NCBI GenBank assembly: GCA_903844785.1
Contig: CAIMVB010000016.1
Coordinates: forward strand, 1-7,007
Direction: 5' to 3'
DNA: 7,007 nt
Source: an uncultured Rhodospirillales bacterium
Lineage (GTDB): Bacteria; Pseudomonadota; Alphaproteobacteria; Acetobacterales; Acetobacteraceae
Part shown: positions 1 through 5,482 of the stretch, piece after piece
How the letters are laid out: every line of letters starts with the position of its first letter
Numbering within the stretch: the first letter of the stretch is position 1
Program-made: the position numbers and the translations under genes
Notes under the pieces: generated by a model
Database searches by the model: none
What the model saw: the letters and a program-made list of their open reading frames with translations, nothing else
What the model was told of the DNA's origin: nothing

Positions 1-716
1 TCCACAAAGCGCTGGATCAGATCAGGCTTTTCCTCAACCAGCTTGCGCGAAATATCAATGGTTGTCTGATAATTCGGGAAGCCCGCATCGGCGAACAGCA
101 GCACCTTGGGCTTCGCGCCAGCAAGCTGCGCCGCGAATGGCTCGGACGAGACAAAGCATTGCTGAATGGCCTGCTTATCCACCAGGAAGGGCTGGATATT
201 GAAGGTATAGGGGCGGATCTGGCTATCGGTGAAACCAAAGCGCCGGCGCAAGAACGGCCAAAAGGTCACGCGCCCGCCAGCGCCCACCAGAATGGGCTTA
301 CCGCGCATTTGTTCAAAACTCGTGAAACCCGCTTCCTCATGGAACATGAAGCCTTGCGGGTCCTTTTGCATGATGGCGCCAATAGTCATGAAGGGGACAT
401 TTTCGCGCACATAATTCAGTGCCTGAAAGCCCGAGGACATGATCATATCCACGCGTCCAGCCAGCAGAAGCTGGGCGGGGTTCTGCTGCGGCCCGCCCAT
501 GCGGATTTCGCAATCAATCCCCGCACGGCGATAGAGCCCATTGGCCAGCGCCAGATAATAGCCGCCATGTTCCGCCTGGGCCCGCCAATTGGTCTGGAAG
601 GAGAGCTTTTCCAGCGTCTGCGCCAACGGCACCCGCGCGCCGGCTACGGCCGAAAGCACAAAGGCCGTCCCGCCTGTCAGCAAAGCGCGGCGTTCGATCC
701 GATACCTGGTCCTCAT
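1..716 (-). CDS. ABC transporter substrate-binding protein, NMT1/THI5-like (C-terminal part off window)
   Basis: Periplasmic solute-binding component of an ABC importer; substrate unknown. Reading leftward from ATG at 714-716 the frame stays open for 238 codons and runs off the window, so the stop is not seen. Residues 1-28 form a Tat-like leader: twin arginine at 9-10 (ERRALL), then a hydrophobic stretch ending near AVAGA. The mature part begins with the NMT1-type signature QTNWRAQAEHGGYY at about 41-54, followed by LANGLYRRAGIDCEI (57-71), GGPQQNPAQLL (74-84), and further family-like blocks to the edge. NMT1-type binding proteins usually have 310-340 residues, so roughly a quarter is missing. 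The start is supported by AGGAGGAGA seven bases upstream. Its permease and ATPase partners would lie outside the window. Members of this family bind pyrimidine precursors, sulfonates, nitrate, riboflavin or aromatics, so no substrate is assigned. Confidence 0.9.
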   Translation of the reverse strand, partial: MRTRYRIERRALLTGGTAFVLSAVAGARVPLAQTLEKLSFQTNWRAQAEHGGYYLALANGLYRRAGIDCEIRMGGPQQNPAQLLLAGRVDMIMSSGFQALNYVRENVPFMTIGAIMQKDPQGFMFHEEAGFTSFEQMRGKPILVGAGGRVTFWPFLRRRFGFTDSQIRPYTFNIQPFLVDKQAIQQCFVSSEPFAAQLAGAKPKVLLFADAGFPNYQTTIDISRKLVEEKPDLIQRFV

Positions 717-723
717 GGCAATC

Positions 724-732
724 TCTCCTCCT
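724..732 (-). promoter_or_regulatory. Shine-Dalgarno of the substrate-binding protein gene
   Basis: Read on the minus strand this is AGGAGGAGA, seven bases before the ATG at 716. It is a near-ideal ribosome binding site and fixes the start at MRTRYRIERR. Confidence 0.8.
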
Positions 733-1310
733 ATGGGCCGGCCAGAGCGCCAATTGCCTGACCAAGGAAAGATGAGCAAGGTGTATGCCGTTACTTTACC
801 TGAAAGGTAAGCTAAGCAGCACGAATAAGTGCCCATTTTCCGAGCATTACGCGCCGAAAAAGAATTCACTTGCCGCCCCTGATGGCAATTCGGATCGGCT
901 TACGTAGGACTCGAGTCGATAAGGGATGCCGCAAAGCTTCCGACCGATAAGATACTGATGCCTAAGGCAGAGGCCGCACAGAAAAATGCACAAAATGAAA
1001 CCAAAAACGGCCCATTTCTTGGAAATAATTCGCAATTATCTTGTTTTGTATAATGCTATTTTTGGTAACATATTTTTGAAACAGCCAAATGTTCGATTAT
1101 GCTTCTGTGGCTTCTGGCTAAAGAACTTGGCTCCGGTGAAACAAAGATCAGGCTCGTAACCGCTTTCAGTACTGACTGAATTCAGCAAGCATCCGAACTG
1201 GGATTTCTCACGCCTGGACCAGGTCAAGGAAATCTAATGCAAGATCCGCCTATTCTCAGGAATAAGGCGCGCTTTTTGCCGGCATGACCACGTGGGTTTT
1301 CTGTTACCAC
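733..1310. other. Gene-poor intergenic region
   Basis: No convincing gene lies here. The stretch is AT-richer than the flanking genes, most clearly around 1020-1090. The only reading frame with any character is minus-strand 847-1035 (62 residues, TTG start, one hydrophobic segment near its N-terminus). It lacks a good ribosome site and I do not call it. A 10-base palindrome CTGAATTCAG sits at 1176-1185 and CCTGG-A-CCAGG at 1213-1223; neither has an evident role. The right end abuts the displaced tRNA fragment at 1311. Confidence 0.5.
796..810. promoter_or_regulatory. Perfect 15-base inverted repeat, candidate operator
   Basis: TTACCT GAA AGGTAA is a perfect 6+3+6 inverted repeat about 80 bases upstream of the substrate-binding protein start, where its promoter is expected. 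The size and symmetry suit a dimeric transcription factor site, but no regulator is identified and no clear -35/-10 pair could be placed. The operator role is inference. Confidence 0.3.
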
Positions 1311-1358
1311 TGGTGCCGGGTGAGGGATTTGAACCCCCGACCTTCTGACTACAAATCA
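1311..1358 (-). repeat. Displaced 3' end of tRNA-Thr, distal att copy
   Basis: On the minus strand this is the tRNA-Thr sequence from within the anticodon stem (conventional position 29) through the encoded CCA. It matches 3765-3812 at 47 of 48 bases; the single difference is 1349 (C) against 3803 (T), at tRNA position 38. Similarity stops sharply after 1358, where the D-arm and 5' acceptor strand should follow. The next bases, 1360-1374, form a GC hairpin (CGGGGC-TTC-GCCCCG) instead. It cannot encode a functional tRNA. Confidence 0.85.
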
Positions 1359-1376
1359 ACGGGGCTTCGCCCCGCG

Positions 1377-1813
1377 ATGATATGGCATGGGTCTACAGCT
1401 ACAAACCGCGCGGGACCGGCCCGACCACGGGGCAAACGCTTCCCCACCGGGTCAGTCACCATCGGTAACCCAGAAACCCACGCGCCAGACCAAGCCCGCC
1501 AAGCTGCCAGCCTGCTGAAAGGCCAAACCAAAACCGCCCCCCCGCCGCCGAACGTCGCACCGCGATCCAGAAGCACGCCAATCGCCTTGGGTAGACCTCT
1601 CAGCGCCTACTCGACCTTTACGCCGTAGCCCTTCCCAAGCGCCCCAAGCTACGTGGCAGAGGCTTTCCCACGCCCAAGCATGTCCGCGATGAATTTGCCC
1701 ACCTACGCACCGCCTTGCTGGCCACGAACTGACTGGATAAGCCTGTGGGCGACCTGGCGGCAAACGTTCAGACGTTCTTCAAAGATCTCGAGCAGCATCG
1801 TCATAGAGTCTAG
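1377..1813 (+). pseudogene. Tyrosine-recombinase (integrase) remnant, broken and truncated
   Basis: Two successive frames give segments typical of tRNA-targeting integrases. The frame starting at 1377 gives RGKRFPTGSVTIGNPE and then APDQARQAASLL, resembling the end of an N-terminal arm-type DNA-binding domain (TIG...T-x-x-x-A-R..A..LL). From about 1547 the reading moves to another frame: AERRTAIQKHANRLG, stop TAG at 1592-1594, then RLLDLYAVALPKRPK, RGRGFPTPKHVRDEFAHLR, stop TGA at 1730-1732, and LDKPVGDLAANVQTFF, ending in TAG at 1811-1813. This second part resembles the helical core-binding domain. The frame change falls at a run of seven C (1537-1543), and loss of one C would explain it. 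The catalytic domain with the R..HxxR..Y residues is absent. The family call is from pattern recognition; the location beside a duplicated tRNA end supports it strongly. Confidence 0.6.
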
Positions 1814-1933
1814 GAGATTGTAGTCCAGGGCTCGAAAAACAACCGCTTTAAAAGCTGCAAATCCTATCGATCAACTCGGCCCGCTACGGTGAATTCCCAG
1901 GATTATAAAGGTTAGATTTGCAAATAAATTGCA
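1814..1933. other. Short gene-free stretch between integrase remnant and cargo gene
   Basis: Non-coding in appearance, AT-rich toward its right end. It lies downstream of both convergent reading frames. A weak inverted repeat (GCTTT-A-AAAGC) occurs near 1848-1858, but no U-rich tail follows, so no terminator is called. Confidence 0.35.
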
Positions 1934-3145
1934 TCATAACAAACTCCGAAAGAGATTAGAAAGCAGCACAATCTCTGCGGAAATATCATCGTCAGCACCA
2001 AACGTGGGATCCGCAGGGTCTTCATCAGCCCCTCTACGGCTCCTGACAAGAAGCACTTCACAATCCGGGATCTTAACAACCGGCGCCCATCTGGGCTCAG
2101 CATAGAAGGCCAACAACCCCATGCTCGGATTTGATTTACATAAATTTCGCCAACTTAGAATCGATAGATCTGCATTATTTGTGCGCTTTGCGCTGAGCGC
2201 CTGAAGCAGCAACGATGTTCTCTGAAGTAGTTCCAGGGCTCTTGGATTCCCAATACCCTTCGCGAAATCGGCCTGTATTGCCCGAAGTATTCCGGCCGCT
2301 TCATCGTGTTGCCCGCGGAGCAATTTGATCGCTGCAATATTTAGCCTGGGCGTCACAAGACTATGGTTGGCTTCGTAGGCGAGACGGAAAAACCTCTCCG
2401 CCTCGTCAAATTTTTCCAAATCGAAGCTAAGAACACCCGCTAAGTTCAATAGTGGAATAAGCCTCAACCGCTGGTTCGTTGTACTACCATCAAAAATTTC
2501 AAGCGCCCGACTAATCAACGCCTCAAGCTCGCTACCGTGCAATTCATTATGTTCTCGGTATGACATGAGCATACTGATGTTTTTTTCTCTATGCAGTCTC
2601 GTCACGGAAACCGCACGGCGTTGCAGCGTATCTCGCGTAAGGTCGAGAATAGGTTGATAGGGGTCCAGAGCCAAGGCTGTTTCAAAAGCCGCGGCGCGGA
2701 TTGTTTCGCGAACATTCCCCGGCACAGAATTAACCGTTAAATCAAAAACCTGCGTTTCAGAGAGGCGTCCAAATACGTGAATTAATGGCCGTGCTTCAGG
2801 GCCAGGCTGCACAGCCAATTTAATCACAACCGGATCTAAGCCAATCATGTCTTGGACTGACTGCCGGATCCCTTGAAGGCCTATTGAATTGGCGATAACA
2901 CTCACCACACTCGGCGTCGAGGCAATCCGGATGCGTGGCTTTAGTATAATTGAATTAGCGTCAAAAATACGACGCAGTTCATGGTCAAAGTAATCTGAGA
3001 CAATTGTCTGGTGATAGCCAGAAGTTTGTGCTCCAGCGCTGACATGCACCTGAGTTCTCACCGTATCGGCAGAAATTATGCTCTCAGCAGCCACCATGCC
3101 AAGCGTGGCAAGGCCGAGAAAAGCAACTGAGAATGGATCGAACAT
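1934..3145 (-). CDS. Exported protein with TPR-like repeats, function unknown
   Basis: An intact 403-residue frame with no recognised family assignment. Residues 7-20 are hydrophobic (VAFLGLATLGMVAA), fitting a signal peptide or membrane anchor, so the protein is probably exported. Residues about 50-180 form a mixed region ending in FETALALDPYQPILDL. Residues 227-260 (LLNLAGVLSFDLEKFDEAER...) and 263-296 (LNIAAIKLLRGQHDEAAGIL) look like two consecutive TPR units with the usual small/aromatic and Asp-Glu-Ala positions, implying a protein-binding scaffold. The acidic C-terminus (370-388) is likely disordered. An anchored N-terminus, a middle domain ending in a DPY motif and C-terminal TPRs are, from memory, a recurring uncharacterised architecture in proteobacteria. 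The ATG at 3145 has only a weak ribosome site (AAGAG). Codon use is less GC-rich than in neighbours. It is the only intact gene of the putative element, with no partner gene. That it is a real gene is likely; its function is open. Confidence 0.75.
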   Translation of the reverse strand: MFDPFSVAFLGLATLGMVAAESIISADTVRTQVHVSAGAQTSGYHQTIVSDYFDHELRRIFDANSIILKPRIRIASTPSVVSVIANSIGLQGIRQSVQDMIGLDPVVIKLAVQPGPEARPLIHVFGRLSETQVFDLTVNSVPGNVRETIRAAAFETALALDPYQPILDLTRDTLQRRAVSVTRLHREKNISMLMSYREHNELHGSELEALISRALEIFDGSTTNQRLRLIPLLNLAGVLSFDLEKFDEAERFFRLAYEANHSLVTPRLNIAAIKLLRGQHDEAAGILRAIQADFAKGIGNPRALELLQRTSLLLQALSAKRTNNADLSILSWRNLCKSNPSMGLLAFYAEPRWAPVVKIPDCEVLLVRSRRGADEDPADPTFGADDDISAEIVLLSNLFRSLL

Positions 3146-3764
3146 GCGGATGTGCTCTTTACATAAAAACTCTTCTTAGATAAAAAATTTTGTCTTTGAG
3201 GTCTAGCTGTTTGTGTCAGTATTTTGTGCCCAAAAGGCTAAATTAGCGCTTCCTGATGCCGATGTTTTCTTTCTAATATCGATCTAATACTAGGATTTAT
3301 AGTACGCTGTGCCAGACGCTACTGAGAAGGAAGAACTGCCCAACTGTTTTTGGTGCTTAAGGGTTCCGCAGGTCCGCAGTTTCCGCAATGTGTAAAGGGC
3401 GGGCAGTTTCTCGGATACCTGCGGCTTAATGACCAGGGAACAGCGCTTAACTCCAAAAATTCGCGCGAAACCTTCAGGGGCATTCTGACCAACGCGCATG
3501 CTGGTGATGTTTTTCTAGCCTCGACCACCCCTATCCACTTCCTTCATCTCCCGGAAAAGGCGCTACGCCGCCACAAAATGTCGCGCAGCAATAACAGAAA
3601 TGGCTAGCAGGCAGGCACGCCTGGGGCGTATGGCCGAATGTGTAGCGCCGTAGCGGCAGATTCCAGAGATGATGGCTTGGTGACGAAGGACGCCGGGTCC
3701 GGTCATTGTCCGGATCAATTGCCCGAGGGCACGACCCAAAAAACCTATAACTCATTGATCTCAA
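3146..3764. other. Gene-free region between cargo gene and tRNA-Thr
   Basis: About 620 bases without a supported gene. The left part (3160-3300) is AT-rich and must hold the promoter of the gene at 1934-3145, but no confident -35/-10 pair was found. Short frames on both strands (about 70-85 residues, 3290-3764) have no ribosome site and no recognisable product. On the minus strand, just past the tRNA 3' end, CATTGA-GA-TCAATG (3753-3766) is followed nine bases later by six T (3738-3743), a poor terminator-like arrangement. The region may hold decayed element sequence. Confidence 0.45.
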
Positions 3765-3812
3765 TGGTGCCGGGTGAGGGATTTGAACCCCCGACCTTCT
3801 GATTACAAATCA
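3765..3812 (-). repeat. tRNA-proximal att copy of the 48-base direct repeat
   Basis: The 3' part of the intact tRNA-Thr, identical to 1311-1358 except at 3803. It defines the right boundary of the putative element. Bases beyond both ends of the repeat are unrelated (CTGTTACCAC before 1311, TGATCTCAA before 3765). Confidence 0.8.
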
Positions 3813-3839
3813 GCTGCACTACCCCTGTGCTAACCCGGC
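3765..3839 (-). tRNA. tRNA-Thr (anticodon TGT)
   Basis: A complete 75-base tRNA with encoded CCA (3765-3767). Acceptor strands GCCGGGT (3833-3839) and ACCCGGC (3769-3775) pair perfectly. The D-arm is GCAC-AGGGGTA-GTGC. The anticodon stem GCTGA/TCAGA has one G-A mismatch at its outer pair, and the loop TTTGTAA gives anticodon TGT (3805-3807), reading ACA and likely other ACN threonine codons. The T-arm is GGGGG-TTCAAAT-CCCTC with one G-U pair. The layout matches bacterial tRNA-Thr(UGU). Its 3' part is duplicated at 1311-1358, so it appears to have served as an integration site while remaining intact. Confidence 0.95.
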
Positions 3840-3931
3840 GCGCCGGATTGATGTAGCAGAGAACGCTTTTTCGGCAACTCAGCCATCATCGATTCGCTCC
3901 CCTTTTTTGCAGGACAGCCCAACCCAAGCCC

Positions 3932-4990
3932 ATGCGCCGCGCCGAACCACAATTGCTCCGCCCAGGCAGGCCAGATGCCGGCGGACGGCGCCCGATACGC
4001 TGGCCAAGCCCAAAGCGTCCTGGCTTGGGCAGCCAGGCAGTGCTGGCCTCCTTACTCGCGCATCTGCTTCTCACGGGCTTGGTTTTTCTGGAATTGGACC
4101 CGCGCGGCGCGCGCCCCGGCGCCTTGGAAATTGAAGAGCAAGGCTTCGACATCGTGTTCAACGCCGCGCCGGAGCCAGGCGCGCCGGTTGAAACCCCGCC
4201 CTCCCCGCCACCCGCGCCACCAACTGAAGCTGCCGCCCCGCCGCCTCCGCAGCCGGTAACACCGCCACCACCCCCTACGCCACCGCCGCCGCCGGAACCG
4301 CCGCGCCCGGCACCGCCCGTTGCCCAACAGGAACCACCAAGGCCAACACCTCCACCGCCGCCAAGGCCGCTTGCGGAAGCTCCGGTGTCGGTCCCGGCGC
4401 CGCCACCACCGCCACCACCGCCACCGCCGCCGCCGCCGCCGAGCCAGGTGGCAGAGGCGCCGCGCCCGCCGCCTCCGCCACCACCACCAGTGCCGCCAAT
4501 GCCAGTACGTCCGGAAGCACCGCAGCGCGCAGAACCGTCAAGGCCAAGCGCGGAACCGCGCCCGCCGCTTGATCTTTCGCATTTGCCGCCCATCCGGCTG
4601 GGGGAGCAGGGCTATCGGCCACGCAATCAGTTGGATTTCACGCCGGGACCAGTGCCCAACGCGGCGCTTGGCGTGCCCAATCTGGAAGTGCGCGGTGCGG
4701 ATGACGCGGATGAATGGCAGCGCGAATTTTATCGTTGGCTGCAGGATAATTTGCGCTACCCGCGGGACGCGGCCGAATTCGGCGAACAAGGCTTGGTTGG
4801 TGTGCGCATCATCACCGCGCCAGATGGCACGGTGCGGCGCGTTGAACTTCGCACCGCATCGCGTTCCATCACGCTTAATCACTATTCGCAATCGGTCTTT
4901 CGCGGCGCGAAGCTGCCGGCCTTCAAGCGCCCGACGTCCAACGAAATCGAAATTGACCTGCGTATTCGCTATAATTTGATCAGGCGCTGA
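3932..4990 (+). CDS. TonB-family energy transducer
   Basis: Couples the inner-membrane proton-motive force to outer-membrane TonB-dependent receptors, or belongs to a related TonB/TolA-type system. The 352-residue protein has a basic, proline/arginine-rich N-terminus (1-34), one membrane anchor at about 36-54 (AVLASLLAHLLLTGLVFLEL), and a periplasmic spacer (80-212) in which a little over half the residues are proline. The C-terminal TonB domain spans about 260-350: WLQDNLRYP (269-277), GEQGLVGVRIITAPDGTV (284-301), then FRGAKLPAF and a closing beta strand IEIDLRIRYNLI. It is longer than E. coli TonB (239 residues), mostly through the spacer. The start is uncertain: AGGA at 3911-3914 lies too far (17 bases) from the ATG, and no better in-frame start is visible. 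No exbB, exbD or receptor gene is adjacent. The divergent tRNA lies upstream and a small convergent gene downstream. Confidence 0.9.
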   Translation: MRRAEPQLLRPGRPDAGGRRPIRWPSPKRPGLGSQAVLASLLAHLLLTGLVFLELDPRGARPGALEIEEQGFDIVFNAAPEPGAPVETPPSPPPAPPTEAAAPPPPQPVTPPPPPTPPPPPEPPRPAPPVAQQEPPRPTPPPPPRPLAEAPVSVPAPPPPPPPPPPPPPPSQVAEAPRPPPPPPPPVPPMPVRPEAPQRAEPSRPSAEPRPPLDLSHLPPIRLGEQGYRPRNQLDFTPGPVPNAALGVPNLEVRGADDADEWQREFYRWLQDNLRYPRDAAEFGEQGLVGVRIITAPDGTVRRVELRTASRSITLNHYSQSVFRGAKLPAFKRPTSNEIEIDLRIRYNLIRR

Positions 4991-4992
4991 TC
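4978..4992. repeat. Perfect inverted repeat spanning the TonB stop codon
   Basis: GATCAG-GCG-CTGATC is a perfect 6+3+6 inverted repeat whose right arm contains the TGA stop (4988-4990). Confidence 0.5.
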
Positions 4993-5013
4993 CGCTGCGC
5001 ATCCGCTCAGCGG
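4992..5013 (+). terminator. Weak candidate terminator hairpin after the TonB gene
   Basis: CCGCTG (4992-4997) and CAGCGG (5008-5013) can pair around a 10-base loop two bases after the stop. No T-run follows, so intrinsic termination is doubtful; it may only protect the transcript 3' end. Confidence 0.25.
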
Positions 5014-5061
5014 GTCAGGATCAAAGCTTTACCTGATCATTTCTATCTGGGCAGCCAAGTG

Positions 5062-5075
5062 AAGCCACGTGGCTT
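5062..5075. repeat. Perfect 14-base palindrome between convergent genes
   Basis: AAGCCACGTGGCTT is its own reverse complement. It sits between the end of the TonB gene (4990) and the end of the small convergent gene (5085). As RNA it could fold as AAGCC-ACGT-GGCTT on either strand, so a bidirectional terminator is possible. A protein-binding site with a CACGTG core is the alternative. Confidence 0.45.
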
Positions 5076-5084
5076 AAATCTGCC

Positions 5085-5312
5085 CTAAGCGTGGCCAACC
5101 TGGCCGAAATTGTCATCATGCGTGGTGCGCACCAGGGCCGCGAAAAGCCTGAGCGCATCAGGGCCGCCGCGATCACGCAGCGCGCCATCTTCCATTTCGG
5201 CGGCAAGCATTTCAGCATGTTCGGCCAAGGTATCGGCGGCGCGGCGCATGGCTTCGCGCGAAAGGACAAGCTGAATTTCGTCCGGAAGCATTTTCCAATC
5301 GGCGGGCTGCAT
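5085..5312 (-). CDS. Small helical conserved-looking protein, function unknown
   Basis: A 75-residue protein starting MQPADWKMLPDEIQLVL and rich in Ala, Glu, Arg and Met. It is predicted to be almost entirely helical (AMRRAADTLAEHAEMLAAEM, about 21-41), with no signal peptide or membrane segment, so probably cytoplasmic. Codon use is GC-rich in the third position like the adjacent enzyme genes, unlike the overlapping frames; this and the orderly amphipathic pattern are the reasons for calling it. The ribosome site is weak (GGACC, 5319-5323). It is transcribed in the same direction as the hydratase gene, but a 170-base gap and a hairpin (5447-5472) separate them. An imperfectly placed inverted repeat TAACC-N7-GGTTA (5379-5395) lies upstream and could be regulatory. 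No function is assigned. Confidence 0.65.
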   Translation of the reverse strand: MQPADWKMLPDEIQLVLSREAMRRAADTLAEHAEMLAAEMEDGALRDRGGPDALRLFAALVRTTHDDNFGQVGHA

Positions 5313-5446
5313 GGTTTTGGTCCATTAGCTCAGCCGTTTTGGCAATGTCGTGGCGTGATGAGCGCCGTGGAGAATACCTAACCCCGGAATGGTTAATGAT
5401 AAGTAAGCAAATTAGTAAACGCGCACCTTTTATTTGTAATTAAGCC

Positions 5447-5472
5447 TGGCGCGGCGCCCCTGCCCCGCGCCA
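5447..5472 (-). terminator. Candidate terminator hairpin of the creatininase-hydratase operon
   Basis: TGGCGCGG (5447-5454) and CCGCGCCA (5465-5472) form a perfect 8-base-pair GC-rich stem with a 10-base loop, starting 10 bases beyond the hydratase stop in the direction of transcription. The following minus-strand sequence, GGCTTAATTAC, has only a poor T-tract, so efficiency is uncertain. Confidence 0.45.
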
Positions 5473-5482
5473 AGCTATCGGA

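Larger units (their letters stand above)
1311..3812. mobile_element. Decayed integrative element at tRNA-Thr (putative)
   Basis: The segment is bounded by a 48-base direct repeat (1311-1358 and 3765-3812) that is the 3' part of a tRNA-Thr gene. The right copy belongs to an intact tRNA; the left copy is only the 3' end, in the same orientation and on the 3' side of the tRNA. This is the geometry left when an element integrates into a tRNA gene, restores it and displaces the original 3' end. The repeat spacing is 2454 bases. Contents are a broken integrase (1377-1813), one intact gene of unknown function (1934-3145) and non-coding DNA. Lower GC supports foreign origin: one sampled 60-base line in the cargo gene is 48% GC against 63% in the TonB gene. 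It has no functional recombinase of its own. A simple duplication of the tRNA end is the alternative, but the integrase remnant argues against it. Confidence 0.7.

Noticed and set aside
159..761. Plus-strand frame of 200 residues over the left edge
   Set aside because: It is antisense to the substrate-binding protein, whose NMT1 motifs, signal peptide and ribosome site show the minus strand is coding.
847..1035. Minus-strand 62-residue frame with a hydrophobic segment (TTG start)
   Set aside because: No good ribosome site, rare start codon, no recognisable family, and located in AT-rich non-coding-looking DNA. A real small membrane protein cannot be excluded.
1284..1628. Plus-strand frame of 114 residues beginning MTTWVFCYH
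   Set aside because: Its first third reads through the displaced tRNA fragment, giving the well-known artefact type RDLNPRPSDYKS. Only the part after 1377 carries integrase-like residues and is reported as pseudogene.
3290..3764. Several 69-85 residue frames on both strands
   Set aside because: Mutually overlapping, Cys/Pro/Arg-rich or low-complexity products with no ribosome site; they look like chance frames.
4260..4510. Repetitive CCG/CCA tract considered as a tandem repeat or CRISPR-like array
   Set aside because: The units are proline codons in frame with the TonB gene; there are no regular spacers or conserved repeats.
3886..4593. Minus-strand glycine-rich frame of 235 residues, and other long frames over 4052-4979
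   Set aside because: They are opposite-strand or shifted readings of the proline-rich TonB codons (CCG/CCA read as CGG/TGG or shifted to Arg) with no independent support.
5021..5269. Minus-strand 82-residue frame overlapping the small helical protein
   Set aside because: It is a shifted frame of 5085-5312 with poor composition; the 75-residue frame has the better codon bias and helix pattern.
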